From: CAVQCA01 sp963763115
GTDB taxonomy: Bacteria > Pseudomonadota > Gammaproteobacteria > UBA9214
DNA length: 64,000 nucleotides
Assembly (NCBI GenBank): GCA_963763115.1
Contig: CAVXNM010000052.1
Span: 28,960-92,959, forward strand
Reading direction: 5' to 3'
The position numbers and the translations under genes are program-made. The notes beneath the pieces were generated by a model. The model was not told the DNA's origin. It worked only from the letters and a program-made list of their open reading frames with translations, and searched no databases. This document shows, piece by piece, positions 53,999 to 63,557 of the stretch (position 1 is the first letter of the stretch; every line of letters starts with the position of its first letter).

Positions 53999-56760
53999 AG
54001 AGCCTGTATACGCAGTTGCTGTGCTTCCAGACTGTTGATGGCGGTTCTCAACTCTGCGGCGCGCGCCTGCTCTTTCTCCACGACTGCCGGTGGCGCCTTG
54101 TCAATAAAACCGGCATTCGAAAGTTTTCTTTCGCTGTGCTCCAGTTCGTTAACCTTTCTGTCCAGCTCTTTCGAAAGCCGGACGAGTTCCGCCTCCTTGT
54201 CGATCAAGCCGTAAAGCGGGATCAGCAGCTTCATCTCACCGAGCAGGGCGGTTGCTGATTCCGGCGCGGTCTCGTCCGGCGCCAGCCAGTCCACGGAAGC
54301 AACGCGTCCCACAGCGACCAGGTAATGCAGGTTTCCCGAGAGGCGTTCACGATCCAGGGCCGAGCCATTCTGCAGTATTACCGGGAGGGGTTTGCGCGGG
54401 TCGATATTCATCCCGCTGCGAATCTTGCGAACACCGATGATGAATGCCTTTACCCACTCGATCTCGTCGATGGCATTCCGGTCGTAGAGGTGTTCATCCG
54501 GAGCAGGGTAGGGTTGTTGCATAATGGTATTACCGGTTATGCCAGCCAACGGCGCCATCCGCTGCCAGATTTCCTCTGTTATGAACGGCATGAGGGGATG
54601 CATGAGTCGCAACAGCGTCTCCATGATGCTGACCAGCGTTCGGCGAGTGCCGCGTTGTTCCGCCTCGGTGCTGTTTGGATCATTCAGAACCGGTTTGGAA
54701 AGTTCCAGATACCAGTCGCAGTATTCATCCCAGATGAATGAATAGATCGCCTGGGCCGCCAGATCGAAGCGGTAATTGTCGATCGACCCCGTGACCTCGT
54801 GCACGGTGTCATGCAGCAGGGAACTGATCCACTGGTCGGCGGCATTCAATTCGATAGTGTGGTCACTCTGTCCGCAATCCCGACCCTCGGTGTTCATCAG
54901 GACATAGCGCGCCGCGTTCCAGAGCTTGTTGCAGAAGTTTCGATAACCTTCTATACGGCCCAGGTCGAAATTGATGTCGCGCCCCGTCGAGGCCAGCGCC
55001 GCAAAGGTGAAACGCAGGGCATCGGTCCCGAAAGCAGGTATGCCGTTCGGGAAATCCTGGCGCGTCTGTCTCTCGATCCTGTCCGCCATCTGCGGCTGCA
55101 TGAGACCGGCGCGTCGCTTGGCAATCAGCGCCTCAAGGTCTATGCCATCGATTAGGTCGAGCGGGTCCAGTACATTGCCCTTGGACTTGGACATCTTCTG
55201 CCCGTGTGCATCACGCACCAGGCCGTGGATGTAGACCTCCCGGAACGGCACGTTGTCCATGAATTTCAGCCCCATCATGATCATGCGGGCGACCCAGAAG
55301 AAAATAATGTCGAAGCCGGTCACCAGCACACTGGTCGGATAGAACGTCCTCAGGGCATTTGTATCTTCCGGCCATCCCAGGGTGCTGAACGGCCACAACG
55401 CGGAGGAGAACCAGGTATCCAGTACGTCTTCATCCTGCCGGAGCGCGACAGCTTCGCCCAGGGAATGCCGGTCGCGCACTTCGGCCTCGGAACGGCCGAC
55501 GTAGATATTGTCCTCCACGTCATACCAGGCCGGTATGCGATGACCCCACCAGATCTGGCGCGAAATGCACCAGTCCTGGATGTTGCGCATCCATTCGAAA
55601 TAAGTGTTCTTCCAGTTGTCGGGAATGAATCGGATGCGGCCATCCTCGACGGCCCGGATGGCCGGTTCTGCCAGTGGCCCGATTTTCACGAACCACTGGT
55701 CGGTCAGATAGGGTTCAACCACGGTACCCGAGCGGTCACCGCGCGGGATCATCAGCCGGTGATCCTCGATTTTCTCGATAAGCCCCTCGCTTTCAAGATC
55801 CGCTACGATCCGTGTACGCGCATCATAACGATCCAGTCCCTGATATTTGTCCGGTGCATTCTCGTTGATGCAGGCATCTACTGTGAAGATATTGATCATA
55901 GGCAGGTCGTGGCGCTTGCCGACCTCGTAGTCATTGAAATCATGCGCCGGCGTTATCTTCACGCAGCCGGTGCCAAATTCCGGATCGACATATTCGTCGG
56001 CAATGATCGGAATCTCTCTTTCCGCAAGCGGCAGGCGTACGGTCTTTCCCTTCAGGTGGAGGTAACGTGCATCTTCGGGGTGAACGGCGACGGCCGTATC
56101 GCCGAGCATGGTTTCCGGCCGTGTGGTTGCAACGATCAAGTGACCGGAACCGTCGGCGAGGGGATAGCGCATATGCCACATGTGACCGGCCTCTTCCTCG
56201 GAGATAACCTCGAGGTCCGAGACGGCGGTGTGCAGTATCGGGTCCCAGTTCACCAGCCGCTGGCCGCGGTAGATCAATCCCTCTTCATATAAGCGGACAA
56301 AGGTTTCCTTCACGGCCAGAGACAGACCCTTGTCCATGGTGAAGCGCTCACGGCTCCAGTCCACCGAGGAGCCCATGCGGCGCAGCTGCCGGGTGATGGT
56401 CCCTCCAGACTTGTGTTTCCATTCCCAGATGCGCTCAATGAAAGTCTCCCGCCCGAGGCCATGGCGGGTCATGTTATCCAGGTTGATCTGGCGTTCCACG
56501 ACCATCTGCGTGGCGATACCCGCATGGTCGGTACCCGGCTGCCATAGCGTGTTGTCGCCGCGCATGCGGTGATAACGGGTGAGGGCGTCCATCAGGGTGT
56601 CCTGGAACGCGTGTCCCATATGCAGGCTGCCCGTGACATTGGGCGGCGGGATCATGATGCAGTAGGGTTCACCCTTGCCGGAGGGCGCGAAATGGCCTTC
56701 CCGCTCCCATGTCTCATACCAGCGCTGCTCGATGGCCTGCGGGTTGTAGGTTTTCTCCAT
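53995..56760 (-). CDS. valS: valyl-tRNA synthetase
   Basis: 921 residues from ATG 56760 (EKTYNPQAIEQRWYETWE). The class I motifs are present: HMGH in PPPNVTGSLHMGHAF and KMSKS in GQKMSKSKGNVLDP. The editing domain (CP1) with its TTRPETMLGDTAVAVHP motif follows the first half. A C-terminal coiled coil (LVRLSKELDRKVNELEHSE) binds tRNA. It charges tRNA-Val. It is the last gene of the pepA-holC-orf-valS operon. Confidence 0.97.
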   Translation of the reverse strand: MEKTYNPQAIEQRWYETWEREGHFAPSGKGEPYCIMIPPPNVTGSLHMGHAFQDTLMDALTRYHRMRGDNTLWQPGTDHAGIATQMVVERQINLDNMTRHGLGRETFIERIWEWKHKSGGTITRQLRRMGSSVDWSRERFTMDKGLSLAVKETFVRLYEEGLIYRGQRLVNWDPILHTAVSDLEVISEEEAGHMWHMRYPLADGSGHLIVATTRPETMLGDTAVAVHPEDARYLHLKGKTVRLPLAEREIPIIADEYVDPEFGTGCVKITPAHDFNDYEVGKRHDLPMINIFTVDACINENAPDKYQGLDRYDARTRIVADLESEGLIEKIEDHRLMIPRGDRSGTVVEPYLTDQWFVKIGPLAEPAIRAVEDGRIRFIPDNWKNTYFEWMRNIQDWCISRQIWWGHRIPAWYDVEDNIYVGRSEAEVRDRHSLGEAVALRQDEDVLDTWFSSALWPFSTLGWPEDTNALRTFYPTSVLVTGFDIIFFWVARMIMMGLKFMDNVPFREVYIHGLVRDAHGQKMSKSKGNVLDPLDLIDGIDLEALIAKRRAGLMQPQMADRIERQTRQDFPNGIPAFGTDALRFTFAALASTGRDINFDLGRIEGYRNFCNKLWNAARYVLMNTEGRDCGQSDHTIELNAADQWISSLLHDTVHEVTGSIDNYRFDLAAQAIYSFIWDEYCDWYLELSKPVLNDPNSTEAEQRGTRRTLVSIMETLLRLMHPLMPFITEEIWQRMAPLAGITGNTIMQQPYPAPDEHLYDRNAIDEIEWVKAFIIGVRKIRSGMNIDPRKPLPVILQNGSALDRERLSGNLHYLVAVGRVASVDWLAPDETAPESATALLGEMKLLIPLYGLIDKEAELVRLSKELDRKVNELEHSERKLSNAGFIDKAPPAVVEKEQARAAELRTAINSLEAQQLRIQAL

Positions 56761-56837
56761 CTGGGACCTTTGCCTGAAAGAATCGGCCACCGGTGGCCGG
56801 GGCTGATTATACAATACCGGCCGGCTGGCCAAGGGCC

Positions 56838-57215
56838 CTAGCTGTCCCCTGGTCTGGCTTCCTCCAGAACGCGGGCGAGGATCTCCGGGATCGCGGACTC
56901 GAGTTGCTGTCGAATCTCGTCATAGGCATTGTTGCCCGCCTCGTCCATGGCGCTGGTAATGGCCTGTTCGATGACGGGGCGTATGGAGCGGTCAATGTGC
57001 TGGTAGATATTCAGCGACATCTCTGCGGCCAGCTCATCCAGCGCCTTTCGCAAGGTTGGATTGCCCAGTATTTCCCGGGTGGTGATTTCTAGCGTCATGC
57101 CGGGAAAACCCGGCTCCGGTCGCCGGATATCCTCGTTTTCGGCCTCCGGATGAACGACGTCACTCAGGATGGGAATACCATCCTCGTCAACAGGCAGTTC
57201 TTCGTGTGATTTCAT
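56838..57215 (-). CDS. small conserved protein between holC and valS
   Basis: 125 residues from ATG 57215. The N-terminal 40 are acidic and low in complexity (PVDEDGIPILSDVV). The C-terminal part is helical with ALDELAAEMSLNIYQHIDR. The spacing of 4 bases from the holC stop supports an operon. A gene of this kind often lies between holC and valS in gammaproteobacteria. Function unknown. Confidence 0.7.
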   Translation of the reverse strand: MKSHEELPVDEDGIPILSDVVHPEAENEDIRRPEPGFPGMTLEITTREILGNPTLRKALDELAAEMSLNIYQHIDRSIRPVIEQAITSAMDEAGNNAYDEIRQQLESAIPEILARVLEEARPGDS

Positions 57216-57219
57216 CAGC

Positions 57220-57648
57220 CTAACTGATCTCGTGTGTGTGCAATGTATAACCACGATCCTTGTAGTAGCGGTACCGATTCCGCGCCTCGACGCGCTGTGC
57301 GTCATTGCCGCCGGCCAGCTCGGCAACCCGGTTGAATCGGCTGAAGAAGGACGGGACCTCGTTCGACAGGTTGACCAGTACGTCGTGGCTGTTCCGGGGT
57401 TCCCTGTCATGGGCCAGCAGAACGGGCGACTCGCCGTGATCTTCCCCGCTATCGACCGCGTGCGGCAGGAAGCTGCCGGCCCGGAACGTCCACAGCAGGT
57501 CATCCAGCTGCAGCAGCTGCACGGCCGATTCCGTGTTGATATAGACTTGATGTCCGTGTTTGACGGCCTTTTCCGTCAGGCGGCAGGCAAACAGGGCGCA
57601 CGCAGCCTCTCCGGTGTCCTTGAGTATGTAAAAGTCTATCCGGGTCAT
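57220..57648 (-). CDS. holC: DNA polymerase III subunit chi
   Basis: 142 residues, normal for HolC. TRIDFYILKD at the N-terminus, RLTEKAVKHGHQVYINT, LLWTFRAGSFLPH and the later LVNLSNEVPSFFSRFNRVAE are characteristic. Chi links the clamp loader to SSB through psi. It lies between pepA and the small gene in the typical order pepA-holC-valS. Confidence 0.93.
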   Translation of the reverse strand: MTRIDFYILKDTGEAACALFACRLTEKAVKHGHQVYINTESAVQLLQLDDLLWTFRAGSFLPHAVDSGEDHGESPVLLAHDREPRNSHDVLVNLSNEVPSFFSRFNRVAELAGGNDAQRVEARNRYRYYKDRGYTLHTHEIS

Positions 57649-57660
57649 CGCCAGCTATCG

Positions 57661-59160
57661 CTAATCGCTGGGTGTACACCGGTCGAGCAGGAACTGCGTC
57701 AGTAACGGGACCGGGCGGCCGGTTGCGCCTTTCTCCTTGCCCTGTTTCCAGGCGACGCCGGCGATATCCAGATGAGCCCAGCGATAGTCACCGGCAAAGC
57801 GTGACAGAAAGCAGGCTGCAGTAATGGTGCCGGCTTCGCGTCCGCCGATGTTGGCCATATCGGCGAAGTTGCTGTCGAGCTGGGGCTGGTAGTCATCCCA
57901 GAGAGGCAAAGCCCAGGCGCGATCGCCGGCGTATGTCCCGGCGGCGAGCAATTGCCGTGATAGTTCATCATCATTTCCAAGCAGGCCGGCGGCGTGACTG
58001 CCCAGTGCAATCACGCAGGCGCCTGTGAGGGTGGCGATATCGACGACGACATCCGGATCAAATTTCTTGCAGTAACTGAGGGCATCACACAGGATCAGGC
58101 GACCCTCGGCATCGGTGTTCAGCACCTCGATGGTCTGGCCGGACATGCTCGTCACGATGTCGCCCGGTTTGCTTGCATTGCCGTCAGGCAGGTTTTCCGT
58201 CGTCGGTATGATGCCGACGACATTGAGCGGCAGCTGCAGTTCGGCGCAGGCGTTCAGCGTTCCCAGTACGCTGGCGGCGCCGCACATGTCGAATTTCATC
58301 TCGTCCATGGCCTGGGCCGGCTTGATGGAGATGCCACCGGAATCGAAGGTGACGCCCTTTCCAATCAGCACCACCGGCTTCCCGCCTTTGGCACCGCCGC
58401 GGTATTCCATGCAGACCAGCCGGGCCGGTTCCCTGCTCCCGCGTGCAACGGAGAGCAGGGCGCCCATGCCGAGTTTCTTCATGGCCGCTTCATCCAGCAC
58501 GGTTACCCTGATTTTGGTATGGTCCTTGCCGAGTTTCTCCGCCTGCTCCGCGAGATAGGAGGGGGTGCAGATATTGGCGGGCAGGTCGCCCAGCGTGCGC
58601 GCCAGTTCCACCCCGGCGTTGATCGCCTTGCCGTCCCGAATGGCGGAGTGTGCCGCCGCGGCTTCGCTGGCAGCCGGGATGTTGACGGCCATGGTGCGCA
58701 AATGCCGGCTCTTCCTGTCCTTCTCGCTCTTCAACTCCCCCGTGGTATACATCGCGCCGAGGGTTGATTCCACCAGCCGACGCACCTTCCAGTAGGTATC
58801 CCGTCCCTTGAGGTCAAGTTCCGCCAGGTAGCTTGTCGCATCCTTCGCACCGGAATCTTTCACGGCATTGGCGGCATTGGCGATGGCCTCACAATAACGC
58901 TTGTCATTGAATTCGGCCTGCTTTCCACAGCCCACCAGCAGCACGCGTTCGCAGCCAGCCCCTCGCGGAAAGTGCACGAGTGCGGTCTGCCCGCACTTGC
59001 CGTCCATGTCGCCGAGTTTCATCAAATCCGCCAGCAGCCCGTCGCTGCTCTTGTCAAAATCGCTGGCGGCCTCTGAAAGCCTGCGTTTTTCAAAAACACC
59101 CAGGACCACACATCCGGTTTTGATCGCGCCTGGCTTCTCACTCTTGACGGTAAATTTCAT
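57661..59160 (-). CDS. pepA: leucyl aminopeptidase PepA
   Basis: 499 residues. The metal site lies in IGKGVTFDSGGISIKPAQAM (Lys and Asp) and in VLNTDAEGRLILCDAL, the M17 signature. The N-terminal macro-like domain mediates hexamers. It removes N-terminal residues from peptides; in Escherichia coli it also binds DNA for site-specific recombination. It heads the operon and is divergent from lptF, a common arrangement. Confidence 0.95.
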   Translation of the reverse strand: MKFTVKSEKPGAIKTGCVVLGVFEKRRLSEAASDFDKSSDGLLADLMKLGDMDGKCGQTALVHFPRGAGCERVLLVGCGKQAEFNDKRYCEAIANAANAVKDSGAKDATSYLAELDLKGRDTYWKVRRLVESTLGAMYTTGELKSEKDRKSRHLRTMAVNIPAASEAAAAHSAIRDGKAINAGVELARTLGDLPANICTPSYLAEQAEKLGKDHTKIRVTVLDEAAMKKLGMGALLSVARGSREPARLVCMEYRGGAKGGKPVVLIGKGVTFDSGGISIKPAQAMDEMKFDMCGAASVLGTLNACAELQLPLNVVGIIPTTENLPDGNASKPGDIVTSMSGQTIEVLNTDAEGRLILCDALSYCKKFDPDVVVDIATLTGACVIALGSHAAGLLGNDDELSRQLLAAGTYAGDRAWALPLWDDYQPQLDSNFADMANIGGREAGTITAACFLSRFAGDYRWAHLDIAGVAWKQGKEKGATGRPVPLLTQFLLDRCTPSD

Positions 59161-59297
59161 GGGGTGCTCCTGTTGCGTGGTAGTCGTTGCGGTTAACGGG
59201 TCTGGTGGTATACGGTAGCCGCGTTCTAACCGTTGTCAGGAAAAGCACGAAGTGTACTGGAAGCAGGCATGATTTTCATGTGGCAGGCAAATCTCCC

Positions 59298-60395
59298 ATG
59301 GTAAGCCTCATCGACCGCTACCTCCTCAGGGAGATCCTGCTCGGCTGGCTCGCAATAACGCTGGTTTTGTGGCTGATCATGATCAGCCATCGCATGGTGG
59401 GCTACTTGGCCCAGGCGGCGACCGGGGAATTGCCGGGCGACGTGATTTTCGTCCTGTTGGGGGTGAAAACCCTCTGGCTGCTCGCCTATGTCATGCCGTT
59501 TTCACTGGCGCTGGGTGTTATTACCGGGCTGGGAAGACTCTATCGTGACAACGAAATGACGGTGCTGGCCGCCTGCGGAGTCGGACCGGGCCGCATTTAC
59601 CCCCCCTTGCTCGCCATGGCGGCCGTGGTTGCCATCCTGCTGGGCTGGATGGCGCTCAATCTCATTCCCGGGGTCGTCGCCTACGGTGAGCGCATCACTC
59701 AGCACGCGGAACAGCAGGCCGATGTTTCGCTGCTTGGCGCCGGCCGCTTTAACGTGCTTCGCGGCGGACAGATATCGTTTTACGCCGAGCGACTGTCGGA
59801 AGACAAACAACGCATGGAAAACCTGTTCGTCTATGTCTACGACCGAAAGAACCCGGACAAGCCGGCGCAGGTGATCTCGTCGGACAGCGCCTACCGCATG
59901 ACGGACAGCGACAGCGGTGATGATTATCTGGTATTCGTCGATGGTTACCGTTATGAAGGCAAGCCGGGTGATATCGATTACCGGATCATGAGATTTGACC
60001 AGCAGGGCGTGCGCGTTGAACTCCCCGGCAAGGAACCTCCTTCATCGAAGCGCAGCGCAATCCCTACGGCTGAGTTACTGGCATCGACCGACCTCAAGGA
60101 AATCGTCGAGTTGCAGTGGCGCCTGTCTGTTCCGCTGTCGGTTATGGTGCTGGTGTTTCTCGCCGTACCGTTGAGCCGTATGTCACCCCGCAAGGGGCGC
60201 TATGGAGGGCTGGTCGTGCCGGTGCTGGTGTTCATTATCTATTTCAACCTGATGGGGACTGCCAAGGCCTGGGTCGAGCAGGGCGTCATTCCCCCCGTCA
60301 TCGGGATCTGGTGGGTGCACCTGCTGCCCGTCGCACTGGCCGTTGTCCTGCTCAATAGCGGTCGGCTTGGCTGTCTCCTGAAGCGCCGGTCATGA
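59298..60395 (+). CDS. lptF: LPS export system permease LptF
   Basis: 366 residues from ATG 59298. Three membrane helices at each end flank a periplasmic beta-jellyroll domain (about 110-260). The start matches family SLIDRYLLREIL. LptF with LptG forms the membrane part of the ABC machine that lifts lipopolysaccharide out of the inner membrane, with LptB encoded elsewhere. lptG follows with a four-base overlap. Confidence 0.94.
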   Translation: MVSLIDRYLLREILLGWLAITLVLWLIMISHRMVGYLAQAATGELPGDVIFVLLGVKTLWLLAYVMPFSLALGVITGLGRLYRDNEMTVLAACGVGPGRIYPPLLAMAAVVAILLGWMALNLIPGVVAYGERITQHAEQQADVSLLGAGRFNVLRGGQISFYAERLSEDKQRMENLFVYVYDRKNPDKPAQVISSDSAYRMTDSDSGDDYLVFVDGYRYEGKPGDIDYRIMRFDQQGVRVELPGKEPPSSKRSAIPTAELLASTDLKEIVELQWRLSVPLSVMVLVFLAVPLSRMSPRKGRYGGLVVPVLVFIIYFNLMGTAKAWVEQGVIPPVIGIWWVHLLPVALAVVLLNSGRLGCLLKRRS

Positions 60396-61453
60396 AACTG
60401 CTCGACCGGTACATCGCGCTCGCCATGGCCAAGGGGACCGGCATAGCCCTGCTGGTGATCATGGGACTCAATGTGTTTTTCTCCATCATCGAGGAAATCG
60501 ATGAACTCGGCGAGGGCAGTTACAGTATCTCCAAGATGCTGCAATATGTGGCCCTCACCCTGCCGAGGGGCATCTACGAGCTGTTCCCCACGGCCGCGCT
60601 GATCGGTGGGCTGACGGGTATGGGCGCGCTGGCTGTGAATGGTGAACTGGTGGCAATGCGCGCCAGTGGATTGTCGGTATGGCGTATCGTCCGGTCAGTG
60701 CTGCAGGCCGGTGTGGTGCTGCTGGTGGTCGTCATCGCCCTGGGCGAGGGTCTGGCCCCTGTCGCCGAACAATACGCACAGCGCCTGCGCGCCGGTGCGT
60801 TGGAGAAACGCGTCAGCTTCATGGGCCGGGAGGGCGTCTGGGTGCGCGATGAAGCGCGCTACATCTACGTCAACAAGATATTCGATAACGATACCCTGGC
60901 CGATGTCAGCGTCTTCGAGTTCGACCGGAACCGGCAGCTGATATCGTCAATGCATGCCGATACGGCGGCCTACCAGGGGGGGGAGTGGGTATTGCACAAC
61001 ATGCGGGAGACCCTGTTCGCGGGCGACAGCGCCAGTACGCGTGTGGAGGAAACCGTCACTGTGCCTGCCCTGTTGGCGCCCGAGTTGATCAATGTTGTCG
61101 TGCTCAAGCCGGAAAACATGTCGGTGCAGGACATCAGGCAGTTTCTGGGCTACCTGGAAACGAACGGTCTGGAGACGCAGGAGTACCGTTATGCCCTGTA
61201 CAGCCGTATCGTAACGCCGGTATCCGTGTTGCTGATGCTGTTCATTTCCGTACCGTTTGTATTCGGGTCGCTGCGCTCGACGGGAACGGGTCAGCGTTTT
61301 CTTGTCGGTGTCATGGCCGGTTTCGGTTACTTCCTGGCCAATCAGCTGGCCGGCCAGGCCGGGCAGGTTTATGGCTGGAGTCCCTTGCTGGTAAGCATTG
61401 TCCCCGGGCTGGCCGTGATGCTGGCGGGTATTTATGCGCTGCGTCGCGTCTAG
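60392..61453 (+). CDS. lptG: LPS export system permease LptG
   Basis: 353 residues. It has the same topology as LptF: helices at both ends and a periplasmic middle domain. The start KLLDRYIALAMAKGTGIALLV and the C-terminal SLRSTGTGQRFLVGVMAGF are typical. It is coupled to lptF by ATGA. It confirms a Gram-negative cell with LPS. Confidence 0.94.
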   Translation: MKLLDRYIALAMAKGTGIALLVIMGLNVFFSIIEEIDELGEGSYSISKMLQYVALTLPRGIYELFPTAALIGGLTGMGALAVNGELVAMRASGLSVWRIVRSVLQAGVVLLVVVIALGEGLAPVAEQYAQRLRAGALEKRVSFMGREGVWVRDEARYIYVNKIFDNDTLADVSVFEFDRNRQLISSMHADTAAYQGGEWVLHNMRETLFAGDSASTRVEETVTVPALLAPELINVVVLKPENMSVQDIRQFLGYLETNGLETQEYRYALYSRIVTPVSVLLMLFISVPFVFGSLRSTGTGQRFLVGVMAGFGYFLANQLAGQAGQVYGWSPLLVSIVPGLAVMLAGIYALRRV

Positions 61454-61483
61454 ACTCCTTGATGGCACCCGATACGGCGCCGG

Positions 61484-61918
61484 TTATTTCGGCAACCGTA
61501 CGATCACCGATTCCGAAATTCTGTCATGCACCGCCATATGGTTTTTGTCTACCAGGAGCCACAGATATCCCAGACCGAACACGGCCCAGGACGGAATCGC
61601 TGACAGGAACCGCAGCAGTGCCTGCCACAGGGTGATGGGCAGGCCATCGAGCCGCTGAACCCGCAACCGCCACGCCCGCATGCCCAGTGTCTGCCCGCCG
61701 TGTGTCCAGAACCAGGCATAGAATATGAAACAGATAAGAAACAAATACGACCGGAACAGGGGATGGTGATAATCCAGCGTGCCCCGGGTTACCAGCAAGG
61801 CCAGTGCCGTTGCCAGCAGCAGCGTTGAAAATAGCAGCAGCAAGTCATAGCACATTGCCATTAGCCGGCGGAATAACCCGGCGGGTTCGTTGGCAGGCTG
61901 GTCTGCGGATATATTCAT
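61484..61918 (-). CDS. RDD-family membrane protein
   Basis: 144 residues with three membrane helices. The Arg-Asp-Asp pattern is seen as FRRLMAMCYDLLLL in helix 1 and later VDKNHMAVHDRIS near the end. Members include sodium/proton antiporters in halophiles, but most have no known role. It converges with lptG with a 30-base gap. Confidence 0.82.
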   Translation of the reverse strand: MNISADQPANEPAGLFRRLMAMCYDLLLLFSTLLLATALALLVTRGTLDYHHPLFRSYLFLICFIFYAWFWTHGGQTLGMRAWRLRVQRLDGLPITLWQALLRFLSAIPSWAVFGLGYLWLLVDKNHMAVHDRISESVIVRLPK

Positions 61919-62097
61919 GAGTGTCCCCGCTGGCGGATGCGGGCGTGGGTTCCTGTCGTTGCGGTTCGATGCCCCGGGCAGGGTGCGGTCTGGTGGTCGT
62001 GAGCGGCATAACCTGCGCCGCGCTTCCCTCCCTGTTCGCCGCGCAAGCGCAATTCTCGCATCCGCGTCGTATCAACAGCCGGTGTTTAAGGGAAAAA

Positions 62098-62139
62098 TGG
62101 CGCTCCCTAGGGGATTCGAACCCCTGTTACCGGCGTGAG
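62098..62139 (-). other. attachment site: 3' fragment of a tRNA-Glu gene
   Basis: On the minus strand this segment matches tRNA-Glu from the anticodon loop to CCA: loop, GCCGG stem half, variable bases GTAAC, T arm AGGGG-TTCGAAT-CCCCT, then AGGGAGCGCCA. The 5' half of the tRNA is missing because the sequence changes abruptly at about 62140. This is the usual footprint of an element integrated into a tRNA 3' end. The intact tRNA should lie beyond the right edge. Confidence 0.8.
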
Positions 62140-62346
62140 AGGACAAAATAGCTGTATATCCATGTCTGCTGATGTATATTTAAGCTCATGTAATCACTTA
62201 TAAAAAACAACTACTTAAATTAGTGATTGTCTACAATTATCAATGTTCCGTATATGTTCCGTACGGCTACGTTACCGGCCTACGGGGTATGCGGGTGTTG
62301 ACGGCACCCGCTCCCCTAACCACCACTGATATTCGAGGTATCAGCC

Positions 62347-63475
62347 ATGGCTTCACGCAATTCTATCGACACACCCACCAAACGCAACCGCCTCGCACCT
62401 CGGCGGGAACCCTACTGGCAAAAGGTCATTACCGGCAGGTACATCGGCTTCCGGCGGACCGGGGAGGGCGGGGCCTGGATTGCCCGCCTGACTCAGGACC
62501 GCCGGAGCGTCTACGAGGCGCTGGGCGGCGAAGACGTGCTCACCTATGACCTGGCCGTCGAAAAGGCCATGGAGTGGTTCGCTCATGCCGCAGGGGTAGA
62601 AAATCACCGGTACACGGTCTGGGACGCTGTAATCGATTACCGGGACCACCTCAAGGTCAACAATTCCGAGGCCGCGGCGAACGATGTGCACGACCGGCTC
62701 AACAACCACCTGTCCGACAAATTCAAGAAGACCCCCATAACCGACCTGAAAACGGCCCAGATAAAGCGATGGCACCAAGGGCTGGTCAGGGTATCGGATG
62801 ATCCCGAGGACATGCGCAGGAGCAAGGACGGTGCCAACAAGCTGCTGAGCAAGCTCAAGGCGGCCCTGAATCTGGCATTCAACAGCGGTCTGGCGGCCAG
62901 TGACCGGGAATGGCGGCGGGTCAAACCGTTCCGGGACGTGGGATCCTCTCGCACCCTGTTTCTCACCGACGAGCAGGTCAAGGCCCTGTTGGATAAGTCC
63001 ACAGGCGCATTCAAGGCGCTCCTACAGGCGGCAGTTTATACCGGCGGCACGATATGGCGAATTGACCGCCCTGCGGGTGCAAGATCTGAGTCTTGAACAA
63101 GGCACCTTGCGCATGGATGGCAAGACCGGGGAGCGTACCTGTTATCTCTCCGATGTGGCGCTGTCATGGTTTAAACAGCAAGCCCGCGACAAGCTCCCCA
63201 AGGCCGTCATGCTGCCGCGAGACGATGGCGAGCCGTGGGGGAAATCACACCAACACCGGCCCATAAAAGATGCCGTGAAGGCCGCCAAGTTACCTAGTGA
63301 GACGGTTTTTTATTCCCTGCGTCACTACCACATATCAAAGACCCTGCTGGCCGGCGTGCCGGTTCAGGTTGTCGCTGAGAACTGCGGTACATCCGTTCGG
63401 ATGATTGAACAGCATTACGGGAAATTCATGCCATCGGATCGGCGTGACTTTTTCAATGCGGTGAAGCTGGGCTAG
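62347..63475 (+). pseudogene. tyrosine recombinase integrase with one frameshift
   Basis: The N-terminal arm and core-binding part read to about residue 235 (LLQAAVYTGG). An extra G near 63045 then shifts the frame. With it removed the text is YTGARYGELTALRVQDLSL, giving the catalytic Arg. SLRHYHISKTLLAG and QHYGKFMPSDRR follow with the Arg-His and the nucleophilic Tyr. The length of about 375 residues is normal. It lies 200 bases from the attachment site. Without a read-through it is inactive. Confidence 0.85.
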
Positions 63476-63557
63476 AGGTGGGACATGACAAAAAATCATT
63501 ACCATTGCTAGCTGAATCACTTGAAGCCGCATCAATCTGGTTATCAGAAGTCAGTGA

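Noticed and set aside
55204..56292. Long open frame (362 codons) on the plus strand inside valS
   Set aside because: It is antisense to a gene whose aminoacyl-tRNA synthetase motifs are unbroken, and it has no domain of its own. High GC favours such antisense frames.
62098..62170. A complete tRNA gene at the attachment site
   Set aside because: Only the part from the anticodon loop to CCA is present; the D arm and 5' acceptor strand are missing, so it is a fragment.
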